Shown: piece by piece, positions 35,637 to 44,158 of the stretch
Layout: the number at the start of each line of letters is the position of its first letter
Numbering within the stretch: the first letter of the stretch is position 1
Notes under the pieces: model-generated
Database searches by the model: none
The model's input: only the letters and a program-made list of their open reading frames with translations
Told to the model about the DNA's origin: nothing
Program-made: the position numbers and the translations under genes
Origin: Winogradskyella sp. MH6
Lineage (GTDB): Bacteria > Bacteroidota > Bacteroidia > Flavobacteriales > Flavobacteriaceae
NCBI RefSeq assembly: GCF_022810765.1
Contig: NZ_CP094494.1
Coordinates: 2,728,001-2,792,000 of the forward strand
Length of the DNA: 64,000 nucleotides
Direction of reading: 5' to 3'

Positions 35637-35664
35637 AATTAGACAAAATCTGACAAGTCTAATT
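35637..35664 (+). promoter_or_regulatory. perfect inverted repeat before the XRE regulator (candidate operator)
   Basis: AATTAGAC (35637-35644), 12 bases, then GTCTAATT (35657-35664), ending nine bases before the ATG at 35674. A binding site this close to the start would block transcription or early elongation, which fits autorepression by the XRE protein it precedes. Confidence 0.6.
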
Positions 35665-35673
35665 AATGCTATT

Positions 35674-35970
35674 ATGGAGTTTGGAGAATACATACGCTCA
35701 TTGCGCGAAAAGCGCAATTTGTTATTAAGGGAAATGGCTGCAAACGTCAATATGGATGTGGCTTATTTAAGCAAGATTGAACGAGGAAACCGTATGGCAA
35801 GACGAGAGCAGGTAATAGCATTTGCAAAAGAATTAAAAGAAGATGAGAACAAATTAATTAAGCTTTGGATGTCCGAACAGATTGTACAAATGATAAAAAA
35901 TGAAAAGGACAGTACGGAAATCCTCAAAATAGCTGAAGAGAAAATTAGTAAGATTGTTAAAAAGCAGTAA
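35674..35970 (+). CDS. XRE-family helix-turn-helix regulator
   Basis: A 98-residue protein with a lambda-repressor-like HTH (residues about 5-60): EYIRSLREKRNLLLREMAAN, then MDVAYLSKIERGNR. A helical C-terminus with Lys and Glu probably dimerises. Small XRE proteins of this type often control restriction or defence genes so that toxic products appear late after transfer. The HEPN-like gene follows seven bases later and the Argonaute-like gene comes next, consistent with one operon. Confidence 0.88.
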   Translation: MEFGEYIRSLREKRNLLLREMAANVNMDVAYLSKIERGNRMARREQVIAFAKELKEDENKLIKLWMSEQIVQMIKNEKDSTEILKIAEEKISKIVKKQ

Positions 35971-35977
35971 AAATTAA

Positions 35978-37210
35978 ATGTTTAAAGAGAATAAATATTT
36001 CGGTGAGGTATGGTTTAAGGAATCACAAGATGTGAAGTGCTTCTGTGTCCTTGAGCTAAAAGATAACAAGATATTTATAACCACAAATTTGAATAAGAAA
36101 TATGCAGCATACCAAATTGAAGTGATTTATGGAATGTTCACAGGTTTAGGTTATGTAACCTTTGTTAATTGTAATATACAAAATAGTAGTACAGGTATAA
36201 TTGAAACTAAAGTATATCGCCCTAAATACACCTTTGTGTGTGCTCATCACTTAATAGAACCGGTAAATTTAAAAGTGAGTGAATTTCAAATTGACAATGC
36301 AGCAATTGTAAAGTGGGTTAGAAAAATGAATTGGTATAATTCATTTGAAGATAAGGTTGAAAAACAAGAAGACATAAAACACCAAACAGTTATTTCACAA
36401 GACTTAACTTTAACAATAACAAAATCTACTTCATACACTTCCAATCACGACTTTTTAAGAATGGATAACATAGGCTATGTAGACTTCAAGTCTACAAAGA
36501 ATTTGAGTATTCTGGAAAGCATTGAACTTTACAATTCATTTCAAAAAATATTTCATTTCATTTACGGTAAATCTGTTCAGTTTAAGTCCTTTAATTTTAA
36601 GTGTTTAAGTTGTGGTGAGTGGGCTTCATTATATTATAAGGATGATTTTAATAAGGAGAACATTTCTGGTTTTATTACACTTGATTATGATACAATTAAT
36701 GAAGACTTATCTAAATTAATCAAACATTGGTTTACGAATCCAGACATTACTTATTGTGCCGATATAATAATTGAAAATTTATTAACTGTAAAGACAAGTC
36801 ATAGTAGAAGGTTCACTAATTCATATTCAGCCTTTGAAGCTTACAGTTTTAAATTTGGTAAAACTCATAAAAACCCAACTGTAGAAAAATATTTATTAGA
36901 ACATAAAGAGTTAATTCATAGAATTACTTCAATTCCAGAAAGCGAAATCAAAGGTTATGTTTCTAAAATAGTAAGACATAGGGATTATCTAACTCATCGA
37001 AATAAGACAAAGAATAACATTTTTTCTCAATTTGAGTTGCTATACATTTCCTTTTTATTGGATTATATAGTCGGTATAGGTTTAATGAAAAAGATGGAAG
37101 CTTCAGAAGAAGTAATTGAGAAGATAATGTTAAGGGCAAAATCTACTTATCAAGATATGCAGTCGGTTAATAGATTGTTGAATAAGGATATTTTAGAGAT
37201 TAATACTTAA
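35978..37210 (+). CDS. ApeA-like HEPN-domain protein (putative RNase effector)
   Basis: A 410-residue protein. The N-terminal half matches the ApeA N-terminal pattern: GEVWFKESQDVKCFCVLELK, then IEVIYGMFTGLGYVTFVNCN (family I-x-G-x3-G-x-V-T-L-x-C). Next is FVCAHHLIEPVNLKVSEFQI, where the family senses or positions itself. The C-terminal helical domain includes FTNSYSAFEAYSFKFG and the HEPN catalytic motif R335-x4-H340 in RHRDYLTHR. ApeA is a known anti-phage HEPN protein; HEPN domains of this type generally cut RNA and halt growth. It lies between the XRE regulator and the Argonaute-like gene, 44 bases before the latter. Family call by motif; pairing with Argonaute is inferred. Confidence 0.75.
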   Translation: MFKENKYFGEVWFKESQDVKCFCVLELKDNKIFITTNLNKKYAAYQIEVIYGMFTGLGYVTFVNCNIQNSSTGIIETKVYRPKYTFVCAHHLIEPVNLKVSEFQIDNAAIVKWVRKMNWYNSFEDKVEKQEDIKHQTVISQDLTLTITKSTSYTSNHDFLRMDNIGYVDFKSTKNLSILESIELYNSFQKIFHFIYGKSVQFKSFNFKCLSCGEWASLYYKDDFNKENISGFITLDYDTINEDLSKLIKHWFTNPDITYCADIIIENLLTVKTSHSRRFTNSYSAFEAYSFKFGKTHKNPTVEKYLLEHKELIHRITSIPESEIKGYVSKIVRHRDYLTHRNKTKNNIFSQFELLYISFLLDYIVGIGLMKKMEASEEVIEKIMLRAKSTYQDMQSVNRLLNKDILEINT

Positions 37211-37254
37211 ATAATTTAATTATGTAGGAAGTAATAACAAACACCTCATTATCT

Positions 37255-39366
37255 ATGCAAGAACACTTAAAAACCAACATACTCAATTTTAAATGGCCAA
37301 GTAGCGCGCCTACCATATACTTATCATTGGAGGATATAGAAGAAAGCCATCCAATTCATTGGTCAAAGTTTTCAAAGCAGATTAAAGAGGCGTTTCCAGA
37401 TACAGATTTATCTAAAGTAGAGCATATTTATACAACGTTTACTCAAGAAATACCCAATGCACCAAGTATCAAAATAGACTTGACAAAAGGTAAAGAACTA
37501 CGCATTTACAAGCAATTCCTTAAACACCAATTAAAAACATATTTTTTAGAAAAGGGCTATATCGTAGTCAAAAACTTTGTGCGTGATGTGCAAGTGTGGT
37601 TGCCTTCAAAAAACGGGAATACAGGAGACTATAACCTCTTTTATAAATTTTCATTTAAGATACAGTTCGCAAAACTTACAGACTTACCAGAGCTAATAGT
37701 GTCTTATGATGGTACATCAAAAGTACTTACAAAGTCTGTTCAGGATATTGAGGAAACAGAGTTTATTAAGCGTTGCGTGTATGGTCAAAAGACATTCAAT
37801 TACCAAATGGACCTCGATTCAGAGGATAGAGAAGACTTTTACAATAGCATAGATTTTAGTCAAGCCTTTCCAATATTCAATTTACAATTGGCAAGAGCTA
37901 TAAGCATTCCAATTGAAGAACCAGAAAGATCAAAAAACAAATATCAAAAATATGTAGCACTCATTTCCAATTTTGCAGAAAAATATTTGTTTACAGAAGA
38001 ATTTAAAGCCTTATTCCCATTTAAACAAGATGCTTTTATAGATGTTCCTGGTAACCGTATCAATCACATAAATCCCAACTTGGGCTTATTAGAGTTTGGT
38101 AAAGACCAATATGGCAATAAGAAAACCCATTTAGTGCCTAAAAAGGCAATGAATATCTTAAGTCCTTATCGCAGACCAAACAATCAAAATATCAAGATAT
38201 TTTTCATTTGCCACACCTCTCATAAAAATGATGTATTGAAGTTTTATGACAATTTTAAAAATGGTGTACAAACAGAGAAAGTTTTTTACAAAGGTTTAGA
38301 AGCTTATGTAAACATCAAAGCATCATCATCTAAAGAACACTTTATCGAATTTACCAATGAAAACGACCCGATTCCAGAAATAGTTGAAAAGTTAGAAAGC
38401 CTAACCTTCGACCACGATAATATAAAATACGCAGCATTTTATTTAAGCCCATTCGATAGGTTCACACCAGATCCTGACGACCGCGAAATTTACATCCGTA
38501 TTAAAGAACTGTTTTTAAACGAAGGCATAGTTACCCAAGTGGTAGATTATGAAAAAATGGTCATCAATATTGAAAATCAATACAACTTCCAATTCTCATT
38601 ACAAAACATGGCTTTGGCTATCCATGCCAAATTAGGTGGTGCACCTTGGAAGCTGGCAGTAACTGATAAAAAAGAATTGGTAATTGGAGTAGGAGCATTT
38701 ACCAATCAAGGGGAAAACAGAAGGTATATTGCCAGTGCATTTAGTTTTCAAAATAATGGATTGTTTAGAAATTTTGAATACTTCAACCAAAACGAAACAA
38801 AACTATTAGCAGGTAGCATATTAAAAGCAATTAGAGATTTTACATCAGTAGCCCAAGCAGATAAAGTAGTCATTCATTTTTATAAAGAAATGAGCTACGA
38901 AGAACTGCAACCAATTATTGATGGTATGAACAAACTAAAATTAGGAGTGCCTTTATATATTCTGAATATCAATAAAACCGAAGCAGAAGATATGATTGCT
39001 TACGATGTAAATTGGGGTAATAAATTAATGCCTGTAAGCGGTACATACATTCGCATTGCCGAAAACCAATTCTTATTGTTTAACAATGCACATTACCCAA
39101 ACGATATTTATTATGCAGATACAGATGGTTATCCATTTCCAATAAAGATAAAAATAAGCAGTCCGGATGAAGACGCTTTTGAAGATGTTGAGGTGATTGA
39201 AGAATTGTTAACCCAAGTATATCAGTTCAGCAGATTGTATTGGAAATCCTTACGCCAACAAAATGTACCAATTACCATAAAATATCCCGAAATGGTAGCC
39301 CAAATAGCACCTCGTTTCGAAAACGGTGTTCCAGAGGACGCTAAAGATACGTTGTGGTTTTTATAA
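37255..39366 (+). CDS. Piwi-domain Argonaute-like protein, apparently non-catalytic
   Basis: A 703-residue prokaryotic Argonaute. N and PAZ-like parts span about 1-290. A MID domain begins near 313 (IKIFFICHTSH) and has REIYIRIKELFLNEGIVTQV (409-428), whose Tyr, Lys and Gln fit the 5'-phosphate-binding pocket. The PIWI domain begins with NMALAIHAKLGGAPWKL (about 451-467). The first catalytic Asp expected in I-G-I-D is Gly480 (VIGVGAF). The second, expected in a R-D-G turn, is missing from VVIHFYKEM (about 539-547). The C-terminus ENGVPEDAKDTLWFL is intact. So it likely binds guide and target but does not cut, as in inactive long-B pAgos that work through partner effectors. Confidence 0.88.
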   Translation: MQEHLKTNILNFKWPSSAPTIYLSLEDIEESHPIHWSKFSKQIKEAFPDTDLSKVEHIYTTFTQEIPNAPSIKIDLTKGKELRIYKQFLKHQLKTYFLEKGYIVVKNFVRDVQVWLPSKNGNTGDYNLFYKFSFKIQFAKLTDLPELIVSYDGTSKVLTKSVQDIEETEFIKRCVYGQKTFNYQMDLDSEDREDFYNSIDFSQAFPIFNLQLARAISIPIEEPERSKNKYQKYVALISNFAEKYLFTEEFKALFPFKQDAFIDVPGNRINHINPNLGLLEFGKDQYGNKKTHLVPKKAMNILSPYRRPNNQNIKIFFICHTSHKNDVLKFYDNFKNGVQTEKVFYKGLEAYVNIKASSSKEHFIEFTNENDPIPEIVEKLESLTFDHDNIKYAAFYLSPFDRFTPDPDDREIYIRIKELFLNEGIVTQVVDYEKMVINIENQYNFQFSLQNMALAIHAKLGGAPWKLAVTDKKELVIGVGAFTNQGENRRYIASAFSFQNNGLFRNFEYFNQNETKLLAGSILKAIRDFTSVAQADKVVIHFYKEMSYEELQPIIDGMNKLKLGVPLYILNINKTEAEDMIAYDVNWGNKLMPVSGTYIRIAENQFLLFNNAHYPNDIYYADTDGYPFPIKIKISSPDEDAFEDVEVIEELLTQVYQFSRLYWKSLRQQNVPITIKYPEMVAQIAPRFENGVPEDAKDTLWFL

Positions 39367-39372
39367 ATACTT

Positions 39373-39389
39373 TGCAACACCATTGCATT
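39373..39389 (+). promoter_or_regulatory. candidate Fur/Zur-type operator, copy 1
   Basis: TGCAACA-CCAT-TGCATT, overlapping the -33 region of the promoter for the metal-resistance cluster. The same 17-base pattern occurs inverted at 45782-45798, right after the Fur-family gene. Both have TGCA half-sites seven bases apart. Confidence 0.6.
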
Positions 39390-39399
39390 AAAATATTTT

Positions 39400-39407
39400 T
39401 ATCTTTG
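39400..39407 (+). promoter_or_regulatory. Bacteroidota -7 promoter element for the czc-like cluster
   Basis: TATCTTTG fits TAnnTTTG, six bases before the ATG at 39413. A TTTG at 39371-39374 is a possible upstream box, with longer than usual spacing. Position suggests a nearly leaderless transcript for the first gene. Confidence 0.5.
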
Positions 39408-39412
39408 TCTCA

Positions 39413-39724
39413 ATGAAAGTTTTAGCACTCATATTATCTATTTATATCTTTGCGCTCAATTTAGTGCCTTGTGAAGATAATGGTATACCAGATAATGAGG
39501 TTAAAACCGAAATTTCTCAAGCGTTAGACAACGACCATCAACATCAAGGAGCAGATCTATGCTCACCATTTTGCCAATGCCATTGTTGTCATATTCACGT
39601 GATACATTTTAAGGTTGTAGATTACAGTGTATCTAATACTGTTATTCCAACACAACTTTTCTATTATTTTGATGGTCTTGAAAAAGACTTCAATACCACC
39701 CTTTTACAGCCACCACAGGTTTAA
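39413..39724 (+). CDS. small exported Cys/His-rich protein (DUF6660-like)
   Basis: A 103-residue protein with a signal peptide (MKVLALILSIYIFALNLVPC). The mature part has a dense Cys/His patch: DNDHQHQGADLCSPFCQCHC, then CHIHVIHF. This would bind soft or borderline metals such as Zn, Cd or Cu. It is the first gene of the RND cluster, directly upstream of the pump. Family label is from memory of similar proteins in flavobacterial metal clusters; a role as periplasmic metal-binding or sensing protein is inference. Confidence 0.75.
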   Translation: MKVLALILSIYIFALNLVPCEDNGIPDNEVKTEISQALDNDHQHQGADLCSPFCQCHCCHIHVIHFKVVDYSVSNTVIPTQLFYYFDGLEKDFNTTLLQPPQV

Positions 39725-39819
39725 TGAATGCCTGCCTATGCAGGTATCTTATAAATTCAAGTAACCCATTTTAAAATAGGTTGCTTATCTCTATTTATAA
39801 ATTCATTATAACCATTCTT

Positions 39820-42800
39820 ATGATTAATAAAATCATTGATTTTTCAATCAATAATAAATTCATTATTGGTTTGCTAACGCTTACCATTATTGGAGCAGGT
39901 ATCTGGAGTATGACCAAAGTACCCATAGATGCCGTTCCGGATATTACCAACAACCAAGTTCAGGTAATAACACAATCCCCAAATTTAGGCACAGAAGATA
40001 TTGAGCAAATAGTTACCTATCCTGTTGAGGTGGCAATGAGCAATTTGCCTAATGTGGAAGAAATTCGCTCAATTTCACGCTTTGGTCTGTCAGTTGTCAC
40101 CATTGTATTTAGTGATGATATGGGTACATATCTTCCAAGGCAATTGGTTGCTGAAAAACTCAACGAAGTAAAAGAACAAATTCCGGCGGGTTTTGGAGAA
40201 CCTACAATGGGACCTATTTCCACAGGTCTTGGAGAGATATACCAATACACATTAAAAGTAAAACCAGAATATCAAGATAAATATTCCATTTCGGATGTGC
40301 GTACAATGCAAGACTGGATTGTACAACGCCAAATGGCAATGGTTCCTGGTGTTGTCGAGGTCAACGCTATTGGTGGTAAAATAAAACAATATGAAGTTGC
40401 TGTAGACCCTAACGAGCTTAAATCTATTGGGATTACCATTACAGATGTATTTGAAGCCCTCGAAGCCAATAACCAAAATACGGGTGGTGCTTATATCGAA
40501 AAAAACCATCAGGCTAATTTTATACGTGGGGAAGGATTGGCAAGAAATTTAGACGACATTAAAAAAATTACGGTTAAAACCATTAATAATGTGCCTATTA
40601 CCATTGGTGATATAGCAACAGTTCAATTTGGTGCAGCTATTCGTTACGGAGCATTAACACAAGATGGCGAAGGAGAAGTTGTCGGTGGCTTGGTAATGAT
40701 GCTTAAAGGTGCAAATTCAAATGATGTGATTGCCAATGTTAAAGAGCGTATGGTTCAAATACAAAAATCCCTGCCAGAAGGCGTTGTTATTGAACCTCTT
40801 TTAGACAGAAGTAAGTTAATTGGAGAAACGACATCAACGGTTGCTACAAACCTTATTGAAGGGGCTTTAATCGTTATTTTCGTCCTCATTTTCTTGTTGG
40901 GTAATTGGCGAGGTGGCTTAATTGTAGCTTCAACTATTCCACTATCCTTACTGTTTGCATTTATTTTAATGAATGTATTCAACGTATGGGCTAACCTGAT
41001 GAGTTTAGGAGCTATAGACTTCGGTATTATTGTAGATGGTGCAGTGATTATTGTGGAGTCTACGGTATTTCTTATCGCTTCCCAAGTACTTAAAAAGAAA
41101 AAAATAACAACCAAGGAGCGTGATGAGGTTGCTGCATCGGCTTCCAAAAAAATGATGAATGCAGCGTTCTTTGGCCAGCTAATTATTCTTATCGTATTTC
41201 TTCCCATTTTAGCCTTACAAGGCATTGAAGGCAAAATGTTCAAACCAATGGCATTGACCTTCATCTTCGCTATGTTGGGAGCTATGGTATTGTGCCTTAC
41301 CTATGTTCCAATGATGTCTGCTTTAGTATTGAGACCGCCAAAAAACAACAAATTATCTTATGGAGATAAATTTGTGCATTGGGTTGAAGATAAATACAAA
41401 CCTTTATTGCAAAGAGCACTCTTAAAAGGAAAATGGATTGTAGGAATTGCAGTGGCGTTATTTGCGGTAACAGTTTTTATGTTTACCCGAATGGGAGGCG
41501 AGTTTATCCCACAACTCGATGAAGGCGATATTGCATTCCACGCCATTTTAAAACCGGGCAGTTCACTATCTGAAACAGTAGAAACTACTACCAAAATTGA
41601 GCAGATTGTAAAGGCAAAATTTCCCGAAGTCGAAAAAATTGTGAGCCGTATTGGTGTAGCCGAAATACCCACCGATCCAATGCCTATGGATTTAGCAGAT
41701 GTATTCGTTATACTGAAACCTAAAAGTGAATGGACTACGGTAGAGACAAAAGACGAGCTTATTGAAGCAATAAAAGAAGCTGTTGAAATTATTCCTGGAG
41801 TGAATTATGAATTTACCCAACCTATAGAAATGCGTTTTAATGAATTGCTGGAAGGAGTTCGTGAAGATATTGCCATAAAATTATACGGCGAGGATATTGA
41901 TATCTTATCGCAAAAAGCAGAAGAAATTACTAAAATAATTGCAGGAACACCTGGTATTGGTGATATGAAAGCCGAAGCCACAACAGGTTTGCCTCAAATG
42001 ACTATAAATTATAATAGAGATAAGTTGGCGCAATACGGGCTACAAATCAATACACTAAACAAAATGGTGCAATCGGCATTTGCCGGAGGAAATGCAGGTG
42101 TGATTTTTGAAGGAGAAAAGCGGTTTGATTTGGTAGTTCGTTTAAACCAACACAACCGTAAGGATATATCAGATATTCAAAATCTGTTTATCAATTTGCC
42201 TTCGGGGACACAAATTCCACTTCGTGAAGTAGCGGATATATCCTATAAAGCAGGGCCTATGCAAATAAGCAGGGACAATACCAACCGCAGAACCTATGTA
42301 GGTGTCAATGTAAGAGGGCGTGATGTAAAATCGTTGGTGGGAGAAATCAAAGAAAAATTAGATGCACAATTGGAACTGCCTTCAGGTTACTTTATCCGTT
42401 ATGGTGGTGCTTTTGAAAATTTAGAACGTGCCAGCAATCGCTTACAAACCGTAGTGCCTATTGCCTTACTACTTATTTTCGTACTGATATACTTTGCTTT
42501 AAAATCAGTACCACAAACCTTAATGATATACATTGCTATTCCAATGGCAACCATTGGTGGTGTGGTGGCTTTATGGTTGCGTGATATGCCATTTAGCATT
42601 TCGGCAGGTGTTGGTTTTATTGTATTATTTGGGGTTGCCGTGTTAAACGGCTTGGTTATGATAAGTGGCCTAAATGAATTGAAAGAAGAAGGTGTCACCA
42701 ATTTAAAAGAAAGGATTTTGGAAGGTACAAAGCGAAGAATACGCCCTATTATGCTAACAGCATTTACAGATGTGTTGGGCTTTTTACCAATGGCTGTTTC

Positions 42801-44154
42801 AGCATCGGCAGGTGCAGAAGTTCAGCGTCCGTTGGCAACGGTAGTTATTGGTGGTTTATTGACTTCAACATTACTCACCTTATTTGTATTGCCTATTTTA
42901 TATCATTGGGTTGAGAATAAATCGTTTAGGTTAAAACCAAACAAAAAAATAGTGAGTGCAACCGCAGTACTGGTTTTAATGTTGGTGTTTTCAACTCGAA
43001 GTAATGCACAACAAATCACGGATACCTTGCCTAAAATTTCGTTGAACGAAGCTGTTGCTTTATCTAAAAAGAACTATCCGCTATTGAAACAAAAACAATT
43101 GGAAGTTACCAAACAAGAAAACCTAAAATCTACGGCATACGATTTTGGTTCTACTCAAATCTTTACAGGAGGTGAAGAAGTCAAAGATGGAACAGGAATC
43201 TACACAACGGTCGGTGTTGGACAATCAAATATGGATGTGTTTGGAATCGGAGCAAAACGAAAACTGCAACAACAACGCATTGAGTTGTCTCAAAAAGCAT
43301 TGCAATTATCTGAATTGGAGGTAGAACTGGAAGTGAAAAAAGCGTGGGCAAAATGTTATCAGTCTATGAGAAACTTTCAGTTGTACAAAGAGCTTGATTC
43401 TATCTATGGTAATTTTGAACAAGCAGTTACGCTGAACTTTGAAGTGGAAGCCATTTCTAAATTGGAGTATTCAGCGGCAAAAAATCAAGTGTTTCAAATT
43501 CAAAATAAAAAAGTACAGGCATACAGAGATTACCTCATAGCCATACAACAGTTAAATCTTTGGTTATTTGAAGACGAAATTTATACTGTATCAGAAGAAT
43601 TGGAAAACATTGCAACGATTGAAACTGATAGCTTATCAACAAATGAACATCCAATGGTTACTGTTTCAGAAAATCAATTGAATGTCGCCGAAGCAGAATT
43701 GAGAGCGGCAAAAGCCGATAATTTACCGAAATTGAACCTTCAGGGTGGTTTACAAAAAGTTAATGGTAATTCAGGTTTTTATACCTATCAAGCAGGAATT
43801 TCCATTCCATTCCTGTCAGGTTCAAACAAGGCCCGAATTAAATCAGCAAAAATTGACAATGCTATTGCAGAAAGTAATTTGCTATTCAAAAAACAAGAAT
43901 TACAATCACAATATGCACAAGCAAAAGAAAATTATTTAAAATGGAAACTGTCTTGGGAATTTTACGAAACACAAGTATTACCGTTAACCAAAGACCAAAA
44001 ATCAGGAGCGTTGTTGGCGTATAAGGAAGGAGAAATAGATTATACCACCTTTACACAATTGGTAAAAGAAGCCGTACAGTCAGAACTGGAAGCTCAAAAC
44101 GCTTTAATCAATTATTTAGAAAGTGCATTTCAATTACAATATTTCAATCAATAA
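39820..44154 (+). CDS. czcA: CzcA-type heavy-metal RND efflux pump fused to a TolC-like outer-membrane factor
   Basis: A 1444-residue fusion. Residues 1-1040 are a complete HME-RND transporter: PIDAVPDITNNQVQV near 37, the proton-relay helix GAIDFGIIVDGAVIIVES near 400, and the usual twelve transmembrane segments. After the last helix comes a second hydrophobic stretch ending SNAQQ (about 1043-1065) that looks like an internal signal peptide. The following 380 residues are a TolC/CzcC-type domain with long helical repeats. The pump motifs are Czc-type, suggesting Zn, Cd or Co. The first in-frame start at 39781 is TTG; ATG at 39820 (MINKIIDFS) is the family start. The adaptor gene follows. Confidence 0.93.
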   Translation: MINKIIDFSINNKFIIGLLTLTIIGAGIWSMTKVPIDAVPDITNNQVQVITQSPNLGTEDIEQIVTYPVEVAMSNLPNVEEIRSISRFGLSVVTIVFSDDMGTYLPRQLVAEKLNEVKEQIPAGFGEPTMGPISTGLGEIYQYTLKVKPEYQDKYSISDVRTMQDWIVQRQMAMVPGVVEVNAIGGKIKQYEVAVDPNELKSIGITITDVFEALEANNQNTGGAYIEKNHQANFIRGEGLARNLDDIKKITVKTINNVPITIGDIATVQFGAAIRYGALTQDGEGEVVGGLVMMLKGANSNDVIANVKERMVQIQKSLPEGVVIEPLLDRSKLIGETTSTVATNLIEGALIVIFVLIFLLGNWRGGLIVASTIPLSLLFAFILMNVFNVWANLMSLGAIDFGIIVDGAVIIVESTVFLIASQVLKKKKITTKERDEVAASASKKMMNAAFFGQLIILIVFLPILALQGIEGKMFKPMALTFIFAMLGAMVLCLTYVPMMSALVLRPPKNNKLSYGDKFVHWVEDKYKPLLQRALLKGKWIVGIAVALFAVTVFMFTRMGGEFIPQLDEGDIAFHAILKPGSSLSETVETTTKIEQIVKAKFPEVEKIVSRIGVAEIPTDPMPMDLADVFVILKPKSEWTTVETKDELIEAIKEAVEIIPGVNYEFTQPIEMRFNELLEGVREDIAIKLYGEDIDILSQKAEEITKIIAGTPGIGDMKAEATTGLPQMTINYNRDKLAQYGLQINTLNKMVQSAFAGGNAGVIFEGEKRFDLVVRLNQHNRKDISDIQNLFINLPSGTQIPLREVADISYKAGPMQISRDNTNRRTYVGVNVRGRDVKSLVGEIKEKLDAQLELPSGYFIRYGGAFENLERASNRLQTVVPIALLLIFVLIYFALKSVPQTLMIYIAIPMATIGGVVALWLRDMPFSISAGVGFIVLFGVAVLNGLVMISGLNELKEEGVTNLKERILEGTKRRIRPIMLTAFTDVLGFLPMAVSASAGAEVQRPLATVVIGGLLTSTLLTLFVLPILYHWVENKSFRLKPNKKIVSATAVLVLMLVFSTRSNAQQITDTLPKISLNEAVALSKKNYPLLKQKQLEVTKQENLKSTAYDFGSTQIFTGGEEVKDGTGIYTTVGVGQSNMDVFGIGAKRKLQQQRIELSQKALQLSELEVELEVKKAWAKCYQSMRNFQLYKELDSIYGNFEQAVTLNFEVEAISKLEYSAAKNQVFQIQNKKVQAYRDYLIAIQQLNLWLFEDEIYTVSEELENIATIETDSLSTNEHPMVTVSENQLNVAEAELRAAKADNLPKLNLQGGLQKVNGNSGFYTYQAGISIPFLSGSNKARIKSAKIDNAIAESNLLFKKQELQSQYAQAKENYLKWKLSWEFYETQVLPLTKDQKSGALLAYKEGEIDYTTFTQLVKEAVQSELEAQNALINYLESAFQLQYFNQ

Positions 44155-44158
44155 CATT

